Positions 16,631 to 26,322 are shown, counted from the stretch's first letter. The stretch is 64,000 nucleotides of DNA from Bdellovibrio sp. (GCA_014376435.1 JACMRL010000013.1:62001-126000), one strand, 5' to 3'. Numbers and translations are program-made. Notes: generated by a model from the sequence alone, not told the origin.

Positions 16631-17692
16631 TTACATTGATAGTTGCACTGATAGCCAAAGACTTTGCGAATCTGGGCTTATCACATTTGTATTGTTGGTG
16701 TTTTTATAAACAGCCGTCAAGTCGACTTGCGCGTACGGAAAGTACTGAAGACCCGCGGAGATTTGCTGGTCGTGCGGGTTTGAAGTTTCAATCTGGCGAT
16801 TACGATACTCAAGCGCCGAAAAAAATTTAAGCCCCTGTTGGATGATGTATTCTGGTCGGATAAAGAATGCCACGCCTTTTTTATCATCAAAATGATGCTG
16901 ATCAATTTGTAGTAAAGTCGATAGTTCATCGCTGCTTTGAATAACGGCAAACACACCTTCAAAGGATTGCATATTTGATTTGTAGCTATTGATTCCGATG
17001 AGCAAATTTTTTTTAACGACGCGGCTTAAGCGAAGTAGATCGCCGGATTCTGAACTGGTTAGATTGTAATCTCGACGATTAAATAACCGCGAGTAAAGAA
17101 ATTCATACTCAGCGCCCTGTAAAGAAAGCTGCCCTTGGGTGCGCTCTTGGCCAAAGTTCATTTCATTGATAATTTGGTAATCGCGAATTGCAATGCCGTA
17201 GTTCGGTTTGTAGCGGCCAATCTTAACATTAAGTAAAAGGTCAGATTCATTTTCAACAATTTGGTAATTAAAATAAAATTCGGGTAGGTAAGCGTAGTCG
17301 CGAAAAGTAATATCTTTCGCGATCGGTTCGTATCTTCCGAATGTCGCTAGGGCCGTGAACTCATGGCTGTCCACTTGCTGTTTTAGTAGCGCGCCAACTT
17401 CAGCACGTTTTATTGAGAAAGCAGCCTGGCTATTTTGGCTTGATTCGGTAAAAGTTTGTAAAAAAACCGAGCGCGCGCCCACTTGCAACCAGCTAGGCGT
17501 TTGAATATCGAGGTATTCAGAATTCGATTGCGATAAAATATTTCGCGAGTAATTTTTTCCGTAGCTATTTAATAAACCATTTTGGTCTGAGCTGTGGCAC
17601 TGAAAGCAGTGGGTCGATTGATTAGAAATAAATTGCGGAAAGGCCCAAGCCTTTATATGCGCAAAGAAAAAAATAAAAACAAAAAACTTCAC
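16631..17692 (-). CDS. Outer-membrane protein with an N-terminal CXXCH haem motif
   Basis: 353 aa from a GTG at 17690-17692 that overlaps the upstream TGA (GTGA), with AGGGA upstream. A longer ATG form starts at 17716. The signal peptide (VKFFVFIFFFAHIKAWA) is followed by THCFQCHSS, a single CXXCH haem-attachment site. The rest is barrel-like alternating sequence ending in VQLSM. A haem-bearing plug or periplasmic stub on a barrel is unusual and fits the surrounding cytochrome genes. Function not known; electron transfer through the outer membrane is a hypothesis. Confidence 0.75.
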   Translation of the reverse strand: MKFFVFIFFFAHIKAWAFPQFISNQSTHCFQCHSSDQNGLLNSYGKNYSRNILSQSNSEYLDIQTPSWLQVGARSVFLQTFTESSQNSQAAFSIKRAEVGALLKQQVDSHEFTALATFGRYEPIAKDITFRDYAYLPEFYFNYQIVENESDLLLNVKIGRYKPNYGIAIRDYQIINEMNFGQERTQGQLSLQGAEYEFLYSRLFNRRDYNLTSSESGDLLRLSRVVKKNLLIGINSYKSNMQSFEGVFAVIQSSDELSTLLQIDQHHFDDKKGVAFFIRPEYIIQQGLKFFSALEYRNRQIETSNPHDQQISAGLQYFPYAQVDLTAVYKNTNNTNVISPDSQSLWLSVQLSM

Positions 17693-18351
17693 TGCTGAAA
17701 TCCCTGCGAAATCCATTTCATCAAAGCTTGTTTTTCATTAATCGTTAGTGCGCTGTAGGGTTCTGGTGGCATATCTTGTTTTACAAATACGCGGTCGAAA
17801 AAAATCGCGTATTTTTCTTTCACCGTACTTAAATTTGATAAGTCTAAATTCGCGTCTGGGTTAGGCCCTTGGTGGCAGTCTAAACAGTTCTTCGCTAAAA
17901 TTTGATTTTTAATTTTGCTCCAATTAAGTGGACCCGTAAAAACTTGTCCCGCACCATCCGAAATATTTTGCTCAGGTGCGCCGCTCTCTAGCCACAGCTT
18001 CATCAACTGAAACGAATAACCCGTTAAGCCTGCCGGCGGCATATCTTTTGTTTCAAGTACGCGATACATCATTTGGTTCAGATTGGTTTTCACTTTTGAA
18101 TAGGTTTCTAAATTAAGCCCACCCTTATTGCCCGTCGAATCTGCGTGGCAGGTTAGGCACTGATTCGAAATCACTAGCTTTTGTACGCTTGCATAATTAT
18201 TTTCGATAGCCATTTGACTCACTTCGGCCTCGCTCAGAATGGTTGCACGAGGGTCACCGACGCCTTTATTGTAATTGCAGCTGGCGAATATAAAAGTAAC
18301 CGCTACGTAGTGGGCGGCATAGATTATTTTTTTGGATAAGCAATTTCGCAT
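17689..18351 (-). CDS. Dihaem c-type cytochrome lipoprotein (planctomycete-cytochrome-like)
   Basis: 220 aa. The signal peptide ends in lipobox FASC (Cys about 25). Two repeated units each carry a CXXCH (CLTCH about 66, CLDCH about 155), and each is followed some 35 residues later by a D-M-P-P motif with Met as the probable sixth haem ligand. This duplicated arrangement is seen in 'planctomycete cytochrome C' domains. Its start lies 28 bases inside the upstream multihaem gene, so translation is likely coupled. Confidence 0.85.
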   Translation of the reverse strand: MRNCLSKKIIYAAHYVAVTFIFASCNYNKGVGDPRATILSEAEVSQMAIENNYASVQKLVISNQCLTCHADSTGNKGGLNLETYSKVKTNLNQMMYRVLETKDMPPAGLTGYSFQLMKLWLESGAPEQNISDGAGQVFTGPLNWSKIKNQILAKNCLDCHQGPNPDANLDLSNLSTVKEKYAIFFDRVFVKQDMPPEPYSALTINEKQALMKWISQGFQQ

Positions 18352-20975
18352 TGATCATTTCCTGGTTGAATTTGTCCGGCACTCATCTCTTTTAAAAAAT
18401 CAAAGATTGAAAAACCGATATTGTAAGCGGCCCGGTCGGCCCAATCTTCAAAGGCTTTCGGATTCACCGGGCTACCGGCGCGATTGAAAGCTAATTCGGG
18501 ATCACTTTTCGAACGATTATTAACGAAGCAAACCTTTTCAAAGATTTCGTGATCCATAAACTGCGTTGATGAGGGTTTCGCTGGTGAAACTTGATTTATA
18601 CATTTGTCGCGCATTTGATTCAGCATCTGACCACCGTGTTTACCTAAAAAGCTAGAAAGTTCAGGCGGAAATTGCACGCGTGTGCCTTCCATGGCCATCC
18701 ACACCAGATAGTTAGGCGCATAATTTTTTTCACCATCAAGAAAGCGATCAAAGTTTGCATTCTGTTGACCGAATAATCCTGACTTGAAATTAGCAACGCG
18801 GATATTTCCGCCCGACCACATTAAAATTCCGCGAGCCAAACTTGAATCTCCATCGCCTTTAGCGCCGTGGCACTTCAGGCACGAAGTACGATAATACCAC
18901 GAACCCGGGGTCGTATAATAAACTTCACCAAATGGGCGTTTCGGTTGATCACCGCGCATCATCCAAGGTTTACGTTCGTCAACGGGAATTGTTTTTTCTG
19001 GAAAACTACATTCCGCTTTTTTACTCCAGTAGCCAACGGCGTAAGTTTTTTTAAAGGCCTGTTCAAGTTCGGGAGTAATTACAAGGTCGCGAAATTTTTG
19101 TGGCATCCCAGCTTTAGGGTCTTTCCAATCATTACGTCGTGGAACATAATTTTTCGGGTCATCCGACACGGTAAAGTCTTGATCAATCCATTTAAATTCA
19201 TTTTCTTTTTTGCAAGCGGGCTCCCAAGCTTCAGCCGCGGCTTCACTTTCAAAACTGCGAATCCATTTGCCAATTAATCTCAAAGCTTTGCAATCAGGCG
19301 AACCCGGCGTATTCATCGGCATTTGGCTGGTCATTCCTAATTGTGCAGTCGTATCAGAAATTTTTCGGTAAATATGGCTTTGATCTAAATCACCATTTTG
19401 GTGCACGAGCAAACGAGTTGGAATTTGGGTCGAACGTTGTTTCGAATTAAACTGAAAAATTGATCCCGCGGTCAATGCAAGCGTAATTCCATTTTCTTTT
19501 GTAAACGCTAAGCCATTTGGGTTATGACAGTGGGCGCAGTTACCGACCATGTAACCTTGTGCACGTAGTTCATAAATATTTTTCGGGACTAAATTTTCAA
19601 AAGTTTCTAGCTTGGGCCATTCAGCTGCGGACGGAGCATTTTCAATAATACCATAATCGATAAAGCGTGCGATCTGCGTACGCTCGGCGATTGATAACGG
19701 AATTTCATCGTGACCGCCTTCCCCCACTTCACGACGATTTAATTGTAAGGCCGTAAAACCGAGTACGGTATTTTTACCGGGCGCTCCCATGTGGCAATCG
19801 AGGCAGCGCTGCAAACCCGGAATAGCGTAATCACGCTGGGCGCCAGTAACATCATCGACGGTTACTTTTAGAACGATGTCTTTAAAGCCTGAACCATCAC
19901 GATACGGAGTTTCAACTAAGCTTGCGGTTTGTTCGGTCTCGTCCCATTTGTATGTGCCGAATAAAGATTTTTCCCAAGGTGTTCGCACTAAAATCAGACG
20001 AGTCTCGACCCGGCGGTAGCGAATTTTACCATTGCCTTGTTTTACTTTTTTATAAAACGTCTTGTAAAAGCGAGTGTTATCCGGAATTTCTAATTGTTGC
20101 GTCGTTGGATTAAAATTAATTTTTTGTTTTGAATATTTAAATAAAATGTTTTGCTTTACGGGTAAATGAATCCAGCGGCCTTTGTTGTTATTGTCGGCCC
20201 ATAGTGGGTATTCAACGTTGTATGCCAACGTTCCTTTTTTTGCTAACTCGTAAGCATCTAGTGAAGTTAAGTCGGTTTCAGAAAGATCTTTTGGTAAAGT
20301 AGTGGCTGATTCAAAGAAGCGATCCAATTTGTAATCGAAGCCAATGATCGAAGAGTTCGGGGCACAATCGCCGGTTTCGCTGTTGCGTTTTTGCGGAGGT
20401 CGTAAAGGTTCAGCCGAAGTATTGCCGTCTAAATTAAAAGAGCCATTGGGTTTACCCGCAGCAATCCAAGCTTGAGTTTGATTTGCAATCGCAAAAAATA
20501 ACGCCGGGTTTTTATCGCGTCGTTCTTTGGGCGGCATTCTTTTATCTTCGTCGACATGGGTTAAGTACTGATTCACTTTTTCGGCAATCTCGAAGTAGCC
20601 CGGGTAATAGTCGGTTTTACCGGCGATGGTTCTGATTTCGCCGTGGTAAGAATCAATGAAAGTAAATTGTCCGCTATTTGCAGGCGCCATGTGACAGTGC
20701 ATACAAGCCGAGGAAATTTGGTCGCGAATGTCGTTATAACTTAAGCGTCCACTGCCTTTTTGGCCTTGGTAAACGATTTCGTCGTAACTAAAAACTTTTT
20801 CCGAAGATTTACACATCAGGTTTTTCAAAGTTTTTTCTTCTTCGGGGGTGTAGCGGTTGCCACACGATAAAATAAAAACGCTGGTCAGTATAAGTAGAAA
20901 GGCAGAACTCTTTTTCAAGAGATCCGCCTTTGATATTTGGACAAAGTTAAGAAAAATATTTCTTAAGCTGGTCAT
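18324..20975 (-). CDS. Tetrahaem c-type cytochrome lipoprotein
   Basis: 883 aa. A lipobox ILSC follows KKSSAFLLILTSVF; the TTG at 20918 would give a standard lipoprotein signal and may be the true start. Four CXXCH sites occur: CMHCH, CLDCH, CAHCH and CLKCH. The middle (about 225-560), with PLWADNNNKGRWIHLP and RYRRVETRLILVR, resembles the SO2930/HNE_0200-type cytochrome family as recalled. The fourth haem lies in a separate C-terminal cytochrome domain (CLKCHGAKGDG). It follows the PstS-like gene by 7 bases. Confidence 0.85.
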   Translation of the reverse strand: MTSLRNIFLNFVQISKADLLKKSSAFLLILTSVFILSCGNRYTPEEEKTLKNLMCKSSEKVFSYDEIVYQGQKGSGRLSYNDIRDQISSACMHCHMAPANSGQFTFIDSYHGEIRTIAGKTDYYPGYFEIAEKVNQYLTHVDEDKRMPPKERRDKNPALFFAIANQTQAWIAAGKPNGSFNLDGNTSAEPLRPPQKRNSETGDCAPNSSIIGFDYKLDRFFESATTLPKDLSETDLTSLDAYELAKKGTLAYNVEYPLWADNNNKGRWIHLPVKQNILFKYSKQKINFNPTTQQLEIPDNTRFYKTFYKKVKQGNGKIRYRRVETRLILVRTPWEKSLFGTYKWDETEQTASLVETPYRDGSGFKDIVLKVTVDDVTGAQRDYAIPGLQRCLDCHMGAPGKNTVLGFTALQLNRREVGEGGHDEIPLSIAERTQIARFIDYGIIENAPSAAEWPKLETFENLVPKNIYELRAQGYMVGNCAHCHNPNGLAFTKENGITLALTAGSIFQFNSKQRSTQIPTRLLVHQNGDLDQSHIYRKISDTTAQLGMTSQMPMNTPGSPDCKALRLIGKWIRSFESEAAAEAWEPACKKENEFKWIDQDFTVSDDPKNYVPRRNDWKDPKAGMPQKFRDLVITPELEQAFKKTYAVGYWSKKAECSFPEKTIPVDERKPWMMRGDQPKRPFGEVYYTTPGSWYYRTSCLKCHGAKGDGDSSLARGILMWSGGNIRVANFKSGLFGQQNANFDRFLDGEKNYAPNYLVWMAMEGTRVQFPPELSSFLGKHGGQMLNQMRDKCINQVSPAKPSSTQFMDHEIFEKVCFVNNRSKSDPELAFNRAGSPVNPKAFEDWADRAAYNIGFSIFDFLKEMSAGQIQPGNDQCEIAYPKK

Positions 20976-20982
20976 CAGCGTC

Positions 20983-21813
20983 TTAGTCTAAAGTAACAAA
21001 GTCGTGATCTTGAACGATTGGATCCAAGAATGAACGATCTAAAAGATACTCAAGTAACTCTTGCTCCGCACCGGCTGGAGCGCGAACGCCTGAAGCACTG
21101 TAAATATATAGTTTACGCGAAAGCGGGTAAGAACCATCACGGATTGTAGCCGTGTTCGGTGTGATCGCAGCAGAAGCGGCCGTTGCAGAAATTGCAACAT
21201 CACGGTTGCCGGCTTTGATGCCGCTTAAGCCTGCGTATCCGATTGCGTCTGCATCAGTTGCGGTACGATCAGCAATGTCAGCGGTTTCGTTAACAACAGT
21301 TACGCAAGCGCCGAATGTTTTAACGCCGACTAAGGCTTTAAAAGTGTCAGTCGTACCCGACTGGTCATTACGACGGTAGGCTTTGATCGCACCCGATTTT
21401 CCTGAATTTGGAACTTGATTCCAAGCCGTGTACTCACAAGTGAAGATTTTAGCTAAAGTAGGCAGATCAAAAGATGCAACCAGGTTTGATGCGTTCACAA
21501 AAAGACCGATACCATCTAATGCAACAACGTGAGCAACTGGTTCAACACCTGCTGCGCGCGCTTGAGCAAGTACTTCTGGCTTCATTTCACGAGACATAGC
21601 GGTGATGCTGATTTCACCGTTTACAAAAGCTTTTTCGCCAACGCTGCTGCCGCCACCCGTGTAAGAAATTTTTTGGTTCATACCAGCTGCAATAATTGCA
21701 TCTGTCATGACTCCACCTAAAGTATCTGATCCTGAAAGCGAAACTTTATTTTGTGCGTAGGCACTTGTGCTTACTAAAAGCATTGCTACGAAAGCCTTTT
21801 TAAACATATTCAT
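20983..21813 (-). CDS. PstS-like substrate-binding protein
   Basis: 276 aa with a signal peptide ending in AYA and no lipobox. The mature start SGSDTLGG, the GGGSSVGEKAF loop, the SREM motif and RRNDQSGTTDTF match PstS-type (COG0226) phosphate-binding proteins. AGGAG precedes the ATG. No PstC, PstA or PstB gene is nearby; instead it is the first gene of a cytochrome-porin operon. It may deliver or sense an oxyanion (phosphate, or a redox-active relative such as arsenate or phosphite), but the ligand cannot be read from the sequence. Confidence 0.88.
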   Translation of the reverse strand: MNMFKKAFVAMLLVSTSAYAQNKVSLSGSDTLGGVMTDAIIAAGMNQKISYTGGGSSVGEKAFVNGEISITAMSREMKPEVLAQARAAGVEPVAHVVALDGIGLFVNASNLVASFDLPTLAKIFTCEYTAWNQVPNSGKSGAIKAYRRNDQSGTTDTFKALVGVKTFGACVTVVNETADIADRTATDADAIGYAGLSGIKAGNRDVAISATAASAAITPNTATIRDGSYPLSRKLYIYSASGVRAPAGAEQELLEYLLDRSFLDPIVQDHDFVTLD

Positions 21814-22195
21814 CGTTTTCTCCTAAAGGGATTTCCTTTTTTTATAAAGTAGACAGCGCGGCCTTAATAATCACGTCAGGGTTTGTTTAAGATAGCTTGC
21901 GGCAAAAGCTAATCTTCACCAAATCTTGAAATTGCTGTTCATTTTTTGCCTTCAATATTTTTATAAAGTTTCGGTACTTAAAAATCGTGGCTGATAAGAG
22001 CCAAAGTGCCCGCAATAATGATTAATTTGTAGGATGAATTATTTTCCAAAAGTGGTCCAGCATTTGTACCTACGAGATTGGCGATAGTTTTTTGGTAGCA
22101 AAGTGGCTTTTCTTTCGACCTTTGGGTGAATATGGCCTAGAACTAGGCAGTTTTAACTAAGTAGTTTGAAAAAGTAAAAATCCGGGGGGATTTAG
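21814..22195. other. Intergenic region between divergent PstS-like and S8 protease genes
   Basis: This 382-base AT-rich region must hold promoters for both directions. It contains the perfect palindrome GCCTAGAACTAGGC at 22135-22148 and the protease ribosome site GGGGGGA just before 22196. No ORF of credible length or RNA gene was found. Confidence 0.6.
22135..22148. promoter_or_regulatory. 14-bp perfect palindrome upstream of S8 protease
   Basis: GCCTAGAACTAGGC reads the same on both strands and lies 47 bases before the protease start. It may be an operator; binding protein unknown. Confidence 0.3.
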
Positions 22196-25100
22196 ATGAA
22201 CGTAAAAACAATTAAACACATTATCTTTTTTGTATCGATGTTTGGCTTAGCCGCTTGCACAAAGGATTCAAAAAACCAGTTGAATCCGTTGCTTAAAGAT
22301 TCACAAAATATAATTAGCACGCGACCGCAAAATTCTTCGCAACTGATTGCGATTTTAAAATTAAAAAATCCGGCATTATTAGAAAATGCAACCATGACAA
22401 ACGGTAAACCCGTAGTGGACGCAAAATTATTAGCGGCCATTTTAAAAGAGCAAGATGAATTCATTAAGGCATTAAAAGAATTATCGACTGAGATTCAAGT
22501 TATCTACCGCTACAAAATGGTTTTAAACGGCTTGGCGATTTTAGCGCCGATTGAATTAGCCGAAAAATTAAAAACTTTAGGTGAGATCACTTCCGTTGAA
22601 ACGGCGGGTAATTTTCTACCACCGAAGACGATGGAATTATCAAATTCAGTTTTAGCTCCCATTTTTAAAGACAGAAATTCTGCAAAATTTGTAGGCGCCG
22701 AAAAATTAAATCAAATGGGAATCACGGGTAAGGGAATTTCTGTCGGTATTATCGATACTGGTATTGATTACACGCACGCGATGTTTCATGGAATCGGCAC
22801 GGAAGAAGCTTATAAGGCCGTTAATCCATCTGGCCCCGCGGTTGGTTTTCCAAATGACCGTGTAGTGGGTGGTATCGATTTAGTTGGTACGGCTTATGAT
22901 TCAGCGTCTCCCGATTTCTCGTTACACATTCCAAAACCAGATATGAACCCACTTGATGAGGCCGGCCATGGATCACACGTTGCGGGCACGGTTGCAGGCC
23001 TAGGTGATGGCGTTAATACATATAATGGGATGGCGCCGGAAGCAGTTCTGCACGCGATCAAAGTATTCGGTGCGAATGGTTCAACAAGCGATACCGTCGT
23101 GATTGCGGCTTTAGAATACGCAGCCGATCCGAATGCGGATGGCGATGCAAAAGATTCTTTAGATATCGTAAATATGTCTTTAGGTAGTGGTTACGGTAAT
23201 CCCCACATTATGTACACTGAGGCGATTAAAAATTTAGTCGCTGGTGGAACAATGGTTATCGCCTCGGCGGGTAACTCTGGTCACAAAGATTATATTACGG
23301 GTGCACCGGGCACTTCGGATGATGCTTTCTCAGTTGCGGCCTCTGTGGATGACGGTAATCAAAACTGGAAATTCGATTCTTCAAAAATTCATTTAGGTGC
23401 AGATAATTTATTAGTTGAAGCGGTTGAGGCAGCAACTTCGAAACCAATCGCGGAAGCAGGTAATGTAACAGGTAAGCTAGTATTTATCGGTTTAGCCGAT
23501 AAAGAATTAACGGCTGACCAAATTGCAGCAGTTAGCGGAAACGTAGCTTTAATTGATCGAGGCATTGTTGAATTCAATATGAAAGTAAAGCGCGCCCAAG
23601 ATGCGGGTGCGATTGGTGTTGTGGTTGCAGACCACAGCCCAGGTTCTCCAACAAAAATGGGAACACGCGATGAGTTTAAAATTCCGGCGATCATGATCAC
23701 TTTAGAAAACGGTAAAAAAATCAAAGCGGCGATGGCATTAGGTGTTGAGGCGACGATTGAATTTCAAGCTGCCGAAAAAATTGAAAAACCAGAATTAATT
23801 GACACTTTAACTAGTTTTACGTCTAAAGGACCGCGCTCGACAGATGGTTTTATCAAACCAGAAATTTCGGCTCCAGGAAGTAATGTGATTTCGGCAAAAA
23901 TGGGCGGCGGAGCTAAAGCCGTGCAGATGTCAGGAACATCGATGGCTGCTCCGCACATGTCGGGCATTATGGCTTTAGTTAAACAAGCGCACCCAACTTT
24001 ATCAGCGTACGAATTAAAGTCTGTGGCGATGGGGACGGCAAAAACGATTGGTGAAAAGGGCGAACGTTATGCCATTTCATTACAAGGATCAGGTCGTGTT
24101 CAAGCCGATCAAGCGGCATTAAGCCCGATGGTCGCGGCGGAAGCTTCAATTTCCATCGGTGAAACGGCCGTTGAATCAAAAAAATCAGTGCGTCGTGTTT
24201 TACATCTAAAGAATTTATCAAAAGCAGATTTGCAATTAACGGCGGTCTTTGAGGGTAATGGCTTTATCACGATGACGAGCGATAGCAGCGTGACTGTTAA
24301 GGCCGGAGCAGCTTCAGAGTTCGGCGTAGTTCTAACTTTAGATGCCAGTGCGATGAAAGATGAATCAATCCGCGAGATGGACGGCTGGATTAAATTCATG
24401 AACGGCCAAGAAGAAGTTTACCGTATTCCTGTTTTAGCGATTGCCCATAAGCTTTCGGCTATTCAAGCGATGGACTTAGTTGTGCAAGCCACTTCGGCGC
24501 GCGATGCAGATGGTGCTTTAGCGAAATTAACTTTAAATAATGCAAATCAAAATGTGGGCGAAGCGTTACTGTTCAACTTAATCGGTCAAGATGATCGTAA
24601 ACCTGCGGCTAGCAATTATATGTCTGCAGATTGTGATTTACAGTCAGCTGGCTACAGAATCGTAACCCGTAAAGATGAAAAGAATGTTGACCAAGATATT
24701 TTACAAGTTGCGATTAAAACTTTTAAACCAATGACCACATGGAACTCATGCGACATCAGTATCCTAATCGATGCCAATGGCGACGGTATTGCTGATCAAG
24801 AATTATTAGGCTCTAGCTTAGCTAGCCTTCCGGGGCAAAAAACAGAAGCTTTTGCTTCAACTTTATTAGACGCAGCGAAGGCTCGTGAAATTCGTAAAGA
24901 ATACGAAGCAAAAGTGGTAGCTGCGAAAAATGATCCGGTAAAATTAGCGGCGCTTAAGGGTACAGAGAATTACGATGCCGCGGTCATCGATCAGCAGGGT
25001 TTCACAATTTACAATAATTCTAGCGTCGTCATTGTTGAAGCACTAGTAAGTTCGTTAGCGCACAATGCGGAGGGTAATTTAGCGTTTAAAGTTTTAACTT

Positions 25101-25372
25101 CTCACAACGAGCAAAGCTCAGTGCAGATGGATGATTACTTAGCGGATACTTTAACGACAGATCGCCAAATCTCATTGAAAAAAGCAGACCAAGCATTTGT
25201 TAATTTGCCAGAAACCGTATCGCTTACGGCATCTGAAACGAAGGTTTTAGATTTAACTAAAGGTTTCGGTAATGAGTCGTTATTAGTATTAATGCCGCAA
25301 AATAAATTTTCAGCTTCTGACTTATACACAGATGCGCAAGCGCAAGTGGTTAAGGCGACTTACAAGCCGTAA
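22196..25372 (+). CDS. [14 protein letters not shown] (S8) serine protease lipoprotein with PA domain
   Basis: 1058 aa. The lipobox LAAC gives Cys21. An inhibitor-like prodomain spans about 45-145. Catalytic residues are Asp187 (IIDTG), His258 (GHGSH) and Ser582 (GTSMAAPH). A protease-associated domain is inserted between His and Ser (about 400-525). The C-terminal 400 residues are beta-rich, with an EF-hand-like DANGDGIADQE near 860. The strong site GGGGGGA precedes the ATG. It is probably a surface or periplasmic protease for prey or environmental protein. Confidence 0.93.
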   Translation: MNVKTIKHIIFFVSMFGLAACTKDSKNQLNPLLKDSQNIISTRPQNSSQLIAILKLKNPALLENATMTNGKPVVDAKLLAAILKEQDEFIKALKELSTEIQVIYRYKMVLNGLAILAPIELAEKLKTLGEITSVETAGNFLPPKTMELSNSVLAPIFKDRNSAKFVGAEKLNQMGITGKGISVGIIDTGIDYTHAMFHGIGTEEAYKAVNPSGPAVGFPNDRVVGGIDLVGTAYDSASPDFSLHIPKPDMNPLDEAGHGSHVAGTVAGLGDGVNTYNGMAPEAVLHAIKVFGANGSTSDTVVIAALEYAADPNADGDAKDSLDIVNMSLGSGYGNPHIMYTEAIKNLVAGGTMVIASAGNSGHKDYITGAPGTSDDAFSVAASVDDGNQNWKFDSSKIHLGADNLLVEAVEAATSKPIAEAGNVTGKLVFIGLADKELTADQIAAVSGNVALIDRGIVEFNMKVKRAQDAGAIGVVVADHSPGSPTKMGTRDEFKIPAIMITLENGKKIKAAMALGVEATIEFQAAEKIEKPELIDTLTSFTSKGPRSTDGFIKPEISAPGSNVISAKMGGGAKAVQMSGTSMAAPHMSGIMALVKQAHPTLSAYELKSVAMGTAKTIGEKGERYAISLQGSGRVQADQAALSPMVAAEASISIGETAVESKKSVRRVLHLKNLSKADLQLTAVFEGNGFITMTSDSSVTVKAGAASEFGVVLTLDASAMKDESIREMDGWIKFMNGQEEVYRIPVLAIAHKLSAIQAMDLVVQATSARDADGALAKLTLNNANQNVGEALLFNLIGQDDRKPAASNYMSADCDLQSAGYRIVTRKDEKNVDQDILQVAIKTFKPMTTWNSCDISILIDANGDGIADQELLGSSLASLPGQKTEAFASTLLDAAKAREIRKEYEAKVVAAKNDPVKLAALKGTENYDAAVIDQQGFTIYNNSSVVIVEALVSSLAHNAEGNLAFKVLTSHNEQSSVQMDDYLADTLTTDRQISLKKADQAFVNLPETVSLTASETKVLDLTKGFGNESLLVLMPQNKFSASDLYTDAQAQVVKATYKP

Positions 25373-25373
25373 T

Positions 25374-26222
25374 TTAGAAAAGCTCTTTCGAAGTTTGTTT
25401 TAGCGCTTTTACGAAAGAATTTACGACCGGTAACAATGAAATATTTTTTCGGGAGATCAACTTGATCTCCCTTTTTATATTTGGGATTAGTAAGTGAATC
25501 GATTTTTTTGGCGCGCCCATCGTCAGCGCCACTCCTAGTGGCACCAATCCATGTCCAAAACCCGCTTGCACCATTTGTACAATCGCTGCAAAAGATTCTA
25601 CGTGGGTTAATTTGTAATTCTTTAATTTTGGATGGCGCATGATATCGGCGCCGACCACTTTCCAAGTTGCGGAGTTTTGCTCGATGGTAATTAAAGTGTC
25701 GCTTTCGCTGTCGGAATCGAAGCGGCTAGATAAAAGCACCATGGGTTCCTGAGAAATGACCTCGTAAGCAAGTTGATTTTCCACATAGGGACTTACGCAT
25801 AGCCCCAAGTGGTAGCGGCCTAGTTTAATATTTTCTTCCACCAGGGTGCTGCGGTGAACGTGAATATCGAGCAAGATGTTCTTCTCTTTTTTTGCTGCTA
25901 AACGAATCAATCGCGGACCCCATGAAGAGGCGATCGAATCAGAAATTCCGATCGAGAAATGATTCATCTCTCCTTCAACCTGCATATCTTTTAGATTTTT
26001 CAGCTCTGAGATCAGCGGACGGGCTTTGTCGAGCAGTGCAAGGCCCCTAGAGGTTAAGCGTACTCGTCTTCCGTCTGGTTCAATGACGGCAAAGTTCACT
26101 TCATTCTGTAAGCTTTGAATGCGTTTACTGACGGCTGATTGAGTAAGACGAAGTTGGACCGCGGCCTCACTGATTGTGCCGGTACGTTCGAGTGCGAGTA
26201 ATGCTTCTAGACCTTCGACCAT
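25374..26222 (-). CDS. LysR-type transcriptional regulator
   Basis: 282 aa from the ATG at 26220-26222, preferred because GTAGGA precedes it and because the family HTH (ISEAAVQLRLTQSAVSKRIQSLQ) then starts at the usual place; an ORF start at 26264 adds 14 residues. The C-terminal co-inducer domain follows. It is divergent from the aconitase gene across about 135 bases, the classic layout for a LysR regulator and its target. It ends one base from the S8 protease stop on the opposite strand, and that gene's terminator lies within its coding sequence. Confidence 0.92.
   Translation of the reverse strand: MVEGLEALLALERTGTISEAAVQLRLTQSAVSKRIQSLQNEVNFAVIEPDGRRVRLTSRGLALLDKARPLISELKNLKDMQVEGEMNHFSIGISDSIASSWGPRLIRLAAKKEKNILLDIHVHRSTLVEENIKLGRYHLGLCVSPYVENQLAYEVISQEPMVLLSSRFDSDSESDTLITIEQNSATWKVVGADIMRHPKLKNYKLTHVESFAAIVQMVQAGFGHGLVPLGVALTMGAPKKSIHLLIPNIKREIKLISRKNISLLPVVNSFVKALKQTSKELF
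25451..25477 (+). terminator. Intrinsic terminator of the S8 protease gene, inside the LysR gene
   Basis: GGGAGATCAA (25451-25460) and TTGATCTCCC (25462-25471) are perfect inverted repeats followed by TTTTTAT. It lies 79 bases past the protease stop, antisense within the LysR coding region. No T-tract follows on the minus strand, so it should act only for plus-strand transcripts. Confidence 0.85.
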
Positions 26223-26306
26223 GGATTTTCCTACTATTCTTAATACTACTACATTATATTCCAATTATTCAATTTTTTCTTTAATAGAAATAGATAATTA
26301 TAATAA

Positions 26307-26322
26307 TCAAATAGTTGATTTG
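26307..26322. promoter_or_regulatory. Candidate LysR operator between lysR and aconitase genes
   Basis: TCAAATAGTTGATTTG contains overlapping dyads TCAA-N4-TTGA and CAAAT-N5-ATTTG, in the AT-rich 26223-26357 region shared by the divergent genes. LysR regulators commonly bind such imperfect dyads. It is 35 bases before the aconitase start. Confidence 0.45.

Noticed and set aside
20983-21813. Ordinary phosphate ABC transport operon
   Set aside because: No PstC, PstA, PstB or PhoU gene is adjacent; the neighbours are cytochrome and porin genes.
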